Below are positions 57,100 through 64,000 of a stretch of 64,000 nucleotides of DNA, in pieces. The DNA comes from Acanthochlamys bracteata (lineage: Eukaryota > Streptophyta > Magnoliopsida > Pandanales > Velloziaceae). The notes below the pieces were generated by a model. That model saw only the letters and a program-made list of their open reading frames with translations, was not told the origin of the DNA and made no database searches. Position numbers and translations under genes: made by a program. Positions within the stretch are counted from its first letter, which is position 1. Every line of letters begins with the position of its first letter. Location: the NCBI GenBank assembly GCA_019914995.1, contig CM034131.1, positions 4,558,501 through 4,622,500 on the forward strand, written 5' to 3'.

Positions 57100-57355
57100 T
57101 GTAAGAAAAACTAGAGAAAGAATCTTTAAATTAAAGGAATATAGACACTAAAACCAATTAAAAACATCCTCTTTCTTTCGTCACATGCAACTCCACCGTT
57201 CCGAAAAACGAAAACTTCTCCTTCTTCTTCCATATTGGATCTGATCGTTATCTCTCAGATCTTCTTATCCTTATTATTGCAATCAGTTTTTGAAATTCCT
57301 ACAACATAAGAACAACTTACGAATACAGCAATCAGCATTGTTAAATTAGCAAGAA
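57100..57355 (+). promoter_or_regulatory. Probable SCAMP promoter proximal region and 5' UTR
   Basis: A less AT-rich leader (TCGTCACATGCAACTCCACC, then CTTCTCCTTCTTCTTCC at about 57208) runs to the ATG at 57356. The transcription start lies probably near 57150-57200. No ATG lies in the last 100 bases. The promoter is short because the hAT-like element ends at about 57079. Confidence 0.45.
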
Positions 57356-60300
57356 ATGGCGGGACGGTATGATAGCAATCCTTTCGACGAGGAAGAAGTC
57401 AATCCATTTTCCGTAAGTTGTTTCATCTTCGTTGTTTTTTTGTTTCTTGCAATCGGTTATTTGGGTCGTTGAATTTCATGGGTTTATAACTGTTGCTTGG
57501 TTACGTCTGATTCTACGCTGAGCTGCATTTTGATTTATTAAATAAAAGTTTGTCCGTGGAAAAGGGAATATGGGTCTTTGATTCGTATACATCTTGATGG
57601 AAGTTTGAGTTATCGGAACGATTATCTAGGATTTTTTGGAATCTGGCTCAGTAGGACTTTGAGAAGAAACGTTGCGGAACGGGGCCGTATTGAATTCAGG
57701 CAATGGTTATGATTCCATCTGGTGACATGAATAGTGCTGCTATAGAGGTTTGGGACAAATTTTAGGATGAAAGGGAAATCTACAGTTTATGAAGTTTTCC
57801 TGTTTTTTTTACATTAGGGAAGCAAAGTGCTCCGGTGGAGACATTTAATGTTAGTTTAACACATGATGAATGAGTATCTGTTTTGCTTAATTTTCAATAA
57901 GTTTTCCACAAAGCTGATGTTGGAGCTGTTTTGAATGATGACACAAGTTTGAGGAAATGACCTAAAAGTATGCTATATTGTTGAGGGAAATTTATTTTAT
58001 GCTACTCAATTTTCTTTTGTTGTCCCAAGATAGCTACTCTGCATAACCTAGCCAACTAGTAATTCTTAATTTGTCGAAACACATTTCTTTTTATTTTGTT
58101 TCATATATTCTTAGATAATATTCCCTTTTTCCTTTCTAGTTTATGCAATTACAAAATGTCTGCTGTTGTAATTTGTTTTCATTCCAATATCAAGTGTACT
58201 GCATAATCAATGTAAGTCATTGGCTATTCAATGTCAGGACCCAGCAGTCCGAAGAACAGGCGGACAGTCGAATTATGGTGGAGGCGCATTTTACACAACA
58301 GTAAGCTCGCAAATTACAAAATTGCAACTGCCAATGTATACTATATCCTTCTAGCTGATGTGGAATAGTTAGTTTACTAAGTTAAAAATTGAAGGAAGGA
58401 TGTGTATATCTCTGATTAGTGAATCACAGGAGTAAGAGGAAAAAAGGGAAGAAACATTAGTTTTCTTTCGTGTTATTTCTATATGAGCAGTTGCAAGACA
58501 ATAACGACATAACAGCAGTTATGTTGACCTGAGAATCGTGATACTGTCACCAAAAGGTTTTAGACCTGATGTGTGAAATACCTTGAGTTTAGTAGCTTAC
58601 TTATACAATGTATGTATCATGGTGTGAAAGAGATGACCTGGAATCATTTTCCTTGACATGACGATTTGAAAGTTTTGCTTAGTCAAATCTTGTCTTATCT
58701 CCGCTAGCAGTTTTTTGTGATTGTGAGTTTCTGATATAGATAAACTATCAGCTGCGAATTTTCAAATAGGACCACATATCTTATCATATTGAAAATTAGT
58801 GTTCGCATTCTCTGGCTTTGTGGTATAGTATTAAACCGAAAATGTGCATACTTTGGTTCTTTTAAGAATTGCTAGTACACCTCTTCAGCAGTATCTCTCC
58901 TATGTGAGAATGAGAAACCTGGAAATGAATAAGGGGAGGTTAGTTCAATATTTGTTGTCTATTTCCGTGTTTCTTTTCACTTGTGATCATAGATTAACTT
59001 GTCTAATCTTTCTTAAATACCTCTTCGTGTGCTTTAAAATTTTTTTTGCAAGTGTTTCCAGTTCAATGGTTCTATAGCTATGGTTATGATATTTAAAAAC
59101 TCTCTCTCTCAAGCTTTCTGATGTTGCAGAACCCTGGAAGTGTTCCTCCTGCTTACAGTTCCAGGCTATCTCCTCTTCCTCCTGAACCTGCTGATTTCTA
59201 CAATGATCGTGGTGCAACAGTTGATATCCCTCTTGAAAGTGCTAAGGTTGGTACAATTTCAGAGCGTCTTATTTGAGCATGAAGAGTGAAACTATGCTTG
59301 ACATGCTTATAACTGACTCTAAACATTTAACAAATCTTCATGCTTGGATGTTCTAGATACGGGTGGAATTGCGGCTAGGGGGTCAGTTTCGTATCGACCT
59401 ATTTAATAATCGGATCAAATTCGTTCAATCCTAACCCAAACCATAAATTTATACGGGTCAAACTTGTCAACGCTAATCCTATCTATTTAATAATCGGATC
59501 AAATTTGCATTGACTCATTTAATAATTAAAATATTTAATTCTTAATTCTACACTTTTAGGTTTAGTGAAATTATAAGATCAGTTGGAATAAATGTACACG
59601 ATGTTTTTACTGAAGAGATATAGTAAGTGTTCATCAAGATATACATTCCTTAATATCTTTATCGGTTCTTAAAATGTTCAAAAAAAATTTATTATTATTT
59701 TTGTAAATATGTGGTGACAGCTGAAATTTTATAATTATAAATGCATAAAATCTAAATTCGTCATTAAAAGAAACACATATATAGTAATATTTTTTATAAT
59801 ATTATAATTCTCATGTTGTACTATTTTACTAAGATATGAAAGTAAACGATTAATTATAAATATAATATAATTTAATAATTTATTAATTACTATTATCGAT
59901 TCTTTTTCGTTGCCCAAATTTTATTACACTGTAAGAAAAAATCATGAATAATTATTCCTTTAAGAGGTGGCATTGGATTGGTGGGTTAATTTCGAGTCTA
60001 CTTTAATAATCGGATCAAAATTTTCAACCTTAACTCAAATTATATGTGTCAGTTCTGGGTCGAATTTCTAGATCAAGTCATATATTGCCATATTTAGTTC
60101 TTGATGTGGCAGTTCCATATAGCTATAGAAGTAGGCTCTACTTATGTGCTAAATTTATCAGATGTGCTATTAACCCCTACATATTTTCTTAGGATCTGAA
60201 GAAAAAGGAGAGAGACCTCCAGGCCAAGGAGGCAGAATTAAAGAAAAGAGAGCAGGTATATAATTCAAATTTATGTATAGAGTTTGTGGACATGGGCTTA

Positions 60301-63300
60301 AGTACTTTGGCTGGATTAATATTTATGTAGGAAAACCAAGTTTCTCGGATTTTAAACTTTTAATTATATTCTGACCTATAATATGCCCTCGCATTTGTTG
60401 TCGCATGTGATATACCATGTAGGGAATCAGTTTAAAATAATTGATGAAGTAATATTGTTAAAGCTTAATCACATGTTACTGTCTTCTTAAGTATATAAAC
60501 ACCTGCGTTTTGTCAAACCATGGAACAGCTGTTTTAGCTTATAATTTTCCACAAGACTTCGATGCCAACAAGAAGGAGCTAGTTTCAAGTCTGCAGCAAT
60601 ACTGGGTAGTGCTGTGAGCCCTGGTTTGGTACTGGTTTCATTAAGTGGCTCTTTCTTGATGGAGAAGGTTTCAAAAAGGGCTCTGTACTTAAAAGGCGCC
60701 ATCTTATGCTTTGAAAATCATTATAATTTGGTTTTATGAACTACATATGCTAGCGAAGAACAATATTGAATTTAAGAGGCACGACCATTTTAGCAAGATG
60801 ACCATGACGTGAAGATTGTTTGTTTAAAGTTTTGTTACTGAGGCAATTCCTTGCCTTGAGGTCTTCCAGTCATGGTTGCTGTTTTGGGTAGCACATGGTT
60901 TACTTTATTGTTCATGTAAAACACTTTAGTGGGAACTGAAATTAACTATAATCATAAATTCTTTTTAATACTCCTATATATCATAGTTTCGTGTGTTTTG
61001 ATGTTTGAGTAATACTATCAGTGCCCTTCTAGTACCCCTTTCTGTACCCTCTTTATGTTGTACGGTTCGAATGGACAAGATACACGCATCATGATGGTTT
61101 TAGTGTTATTCTTGGAGTAATAGGTACAAGTTAGATAGTAAGAAGGTACCAAAGTATTATTCTTGATTATTCCTGTATTAAATGGTCTTAATGTCAGAGA
61201 ATTCAAAACAATTTTATTTTTAATGTATTCTTTGTTTAATATCTTTCTTGCTCGAACGTCTAGATTGTATTTTTGTTAGATTGAACATTTGATTATGTAG
61301 AAGTTATTTGTTATAATGTGGATTTTGTCAGAAACTTAGCACCTAAATGCATTGGTTACCTGCTGGTAACAGCTCTTTTATTTCGGGTGATGTAGGAACT
61401 AAAAAGGAGGAAAGATGCAGCAGCGAAGGGTATAAATCTAGGCACAAGCTAAAATTTGAGACTACAAGGAGATAAATTATTGCTATCTTTTTCAGAATTG
61501 ATGATTCCCAATTGCTATCATTGTTGCAGCTGGAATTGTCATAGAGGAAAAGAATTGGCCACCAATTTTCCCTATCATCCACCATGATATTGCAAATGAG
61601 ATACCTATGCACCTTCAGAGATTGCAGTACTTTGCATTTGCATCACTTCTCGGTATACTCTTATCATCCAACCTGAGGAATTATTCTTTTTCTATCCTTT
61701 GCTCTGGATTTTGTAGTAGTTTTGTCTAGTGTAATTTTACTCAGCTGAATGATATGGTTATCAAATTAAGTGTTACTGTATCCAAGACCTGACACTATAA
61801 GAGGCCCTACACATGGATGCTTTAACTCTTGTATTTGAGGTTTATTTGCCTCTCTTGCATAGTTCTGAATAGTTCGTAATGGCTATTCAAATTTAGTTCA
61901 ATAGGCTGAGGGTAACCTTTCTAATTGGTTTTGGGTGGTGCATCCTTTAGTCTGAACTATTGATTTTGAGTCCAGTAAATTGGACTAGTTTATGCACCTG
62001 TGATGAAGTTATGGTAATTCATATTAAACCCTAATCTAATGTTACTCATGGAAAGGGCTATAGAAGATATAGCTATAAAGGGATATATTGGTTACAAAAT
62101 GAAGCCTCTAGAGGGTTTAGAGAATTTCTGCACGAATGAGATGGTTCCTCTATTAGTCTAACATACCAATCGTCAAGCTACTATGTTTTTTGCAACATAG
62201 GTCTTATCTTGCTATTCCCTACTTATGATGTCCTAATAATTGCTGGCTGCTTGATATGTCAACTTAGTGGTGCGCCTTAGGCAACCTGCTATTGGACTTT
62301 GCCCGGAAAATATGGGTTGGAACTTCCAGGTATGATGTTCTGTTGATTGTACTTTTTGCAGGATTGACAGCATGCCTCTTTTGGAATATCATTGCAACTA
62401 CCACAGCTTGGATTAAGGGAGAAGGTGGAGCTTGAGAATCTGCGCAGCATTTTAATTGTAGGATTACTTCATACTGCTTACATACTGCTAATGTTCTATA
62501 TCCTCTTGCAGGTATAAAGATATGGTTCCTTTCCATTATCTACTTCATCTCAGGTGTGCCTGGAGCGTATGTTCTTTGGTATAAACCACTCTATCGTGCC
62601 ATGAGGTACGCCTATCATGACACACTTGTGCTTCAGGAATGAAAAGTTAAAAGTTTGCCTCAAACATGAAAGCTTTCTTTTTCTTGTTTGAGATAATTTT
62701 GCAAGAGATGTACTCTCTTGCTGGAAAATTATTCAGATAAAACTGTTTTTTTAACGTAATAATTTATTTTCTGATTTCTGTGTGTTATATTTCAGGACTG
62801 ATAGTGCTCTAAAGTTTGGATGGTTTTTCCTCTTTTACTTGGTATGCAGCCACTCAGTTTAATTAGAAGAGCATGTATGTACATATTGTATGTTAATTTG
62901 ACGAGATTCACACAGAAGGTTCTAATATATCTGTCTTATATTGATCTGCAGCTTCACATAGGCTTCTGCATTTATTCAGCAGTTGCTCCTCCAATAATTT
63001 TCCATGGAAAGTCTTTGACGTGAGTTTCTCATCAATAGTGCACATTTCCAAATACCCTACAGCTGTTTGAAAATTAAGTTCCAATGCAGAAAGCAATTAT
63101 CTTGTCAATCTGTCTATTGCTTAAATGCTTATGTAAGTACATTATGAGGTAGTGTAAATTAAGATAGTTTTGTCAAATGGCTGATTTCAACTCTAAACAA
63201 GTTTCATCCGTAAGGATCATCTGCACTGTTTGAAGGGACATAGTAGATGTTCTTGTCTGAAACTTGTGAACATTCTTAAAGGTATTCGTAGGAGATTTTA

Positions 63301-64000
63301 TTTGAAAATGCTATTTAAGATGCAAAGAAGAAAGTAGCTTGTTATATTTATAAATAATATTTTTCAATATTATTGAATGTTAATTTTGTAGAACATTCTG
63401 TACTATTCAAAAGTTGCTACATGGAAAGAAAAGCTCACATTGAAATTTTTCTAAGTTATGCTTACTCTGTTCTTATGTTCCTGGAACAGTGGGATTCTGC
63501 CGGCAATAGATCTTATCAACTCCAATGCATTGGTTGGGGTAAGCTTGTCTTATTCTGATACTAGTTTTCAGAGCTTCTTCCAAGTTAATAGTTTTGCGCA
63601 TACGGCTTGCTTATTTGGTGTACTTTTTTAAGTTATGGTGTTAAAATGGACATACTACAATGGTTGTGGTTTGTTATGCGACTGCACTCTGTACTTAATT
63701 TATTCCTTTTGCATACAGATCTTTTACTTCATTGGTTTTGGTCTCTTCTCGCTGGAATCAGTGCTCAGCGTTTGGGTCATTCAGGTTCCTACATTAACTC
63801 AGTATTATGGTTTCTTTATCTTTATTCTTTTCGAACACTTGCATTTGAGGAAAGAATGTTGATGACCATTCACCTAAACTTTACATGCTGAAAAGAGTTG
63901 TTAATCGCTATTACATTGATTTACATGTTTAAATGCTTTTGCAGCAAGTATACATGTATTTCAGAGGTAGTGGAAAAGCTGCAGAGATGAAACGTGAAGC
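57356..64000 (+). CDS. SCAMP: Secretory carrier-associated membrane protein (SCAMP), 3' end beyond window
   Basis: Exons: 57356-57412, 58238-58300, 59130-59246, 60193-60255, 61396-61429, 61530-61652, 62362-62424, 62512-62605, 62796-62841, 62952-63019, 63490-63538, 63719-63784, 63945-64000+; all GT-AG and in frame, about 299 aa in the window. The N-terminus carries two NPF endocytic motifs (8-10, 16-18), a Pro-rich stretch, a basic coiled coil ([20 protein letters not shown]), and the SCAMP signature ([20 protein letters not shown], 116-135). Four membrane segments follow (about 145-169, 176-197, 212-237, 255-280), with the conserved amphipathic [10 protein letters not shown] between the second and third. 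The cytosolic tail ([17 protein letters not shown]) is nearly complete; plant SCAMPs end within about 10 residues of here. SCAMPs cycle between plasma membrane, trans-Golgi/early endosome and cell plate in vesicle traffic. The exact paralogue number is not resolved. Confidence 0.94.
59359..60096. mobile_element. hAT-like non-autonomous element, copy 2, inside SCAMP intron 3
   Basis: Same family as 56228-57079: start GGGTGGAATTGCGGC, subterminal GTATCGACCTATTTAATAAT and TTTATACGGGTCAAAC, internal AATATGTGGTGACAGCTG, and a second GAGGTGGCATTGGATTGG subterminal block at about 59966. It lacks a stretch of about 90 bases that copy 1 has near 56625-56700. It accounts for most of the 946-nt intron (59247-60192). 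Confidence 0.6.

Noticed and set aside
1..64000. tRNA, rRNA, CRISPR arrays or bacterial-type operons
   Set aside because: None seen; the sequence is plant nuclear DNA with intron-bearing genes.

Overview
The window is nuclear DNA of a flowering plant, almost certainly a eudicot. It is AT-rich, has many GT-AG introns, carries plant-specific gene families, and its intergenic space is packed with MULE, hAT-like, Tourist-like and LTR-retrotransposon remnants. The species cannot be named from the sequence alone.

Four protein-coding genes can be rebuilt exon by exon. (1) 10867-19267 (+): a STRUBBELIG-receptor-family (SRF1/SRF2 type) leucine-rich-repeat receptor with a degenerate kinase domain, 16 coding exons, 768 aa. 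(2) 22632-26707 (+): a SANT/Myb-like nuclear protein of the plant bromodomain-protein family, but with no bromodomain, 5 exons, 342 aa. (3) 46069-51851 (-): the plant orthologue of Integrator complex subunit 7 (EMB1895 type), 7 exons, 1196 aa. (4) 57356-64000 (+, cut by the window end): a secretory carrier-associated membrane protein (SCAMP), 13 exons visible. The genes do not form a pathway. Their grouping looks like conserved plant microsynteny: from memory, SRF1 and a SCAMP gene are neighbours in Arabidopsis, and a SANT/bromodomain gene lies near another SCAMP gene.

The space between genes is dominated by mobile DNA. 1-4090 is the promoter-proximal half of a MULE with a broken FAR1-like transposase, carrying two low-complexity arrays. 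9408-9666, 20405-20635 and 29023-29245 are three Tourist-like MITEs. 29935-30810 is an AT-rich inverted-repeat element. 32651-45435 is a nested complex: a second broken FAR1-type MULE, a deleted Ty3/gypsy element whose 3' LTR is split by a 0.95-kb fold-back element, and next to that a 4.8-kb MULE with TIRs above 300 bp. 51852-57130 holds a copia fragment, another fold-back element and a hAT-like element; a second hAT-like copy lies in SCAMP intron 3.

The most interesting pattern is that at least seven different elements, from transposase-bearing MULEs to palindromic non-coding derivatives, each abut a (TA)n microsatellite and begin with a similar terminal motif (roughly GGATATRNGCACTC). This suggests one TA-microsatellite-targeting MULE/FAR1 superfamily with internally derived fold-back forms.
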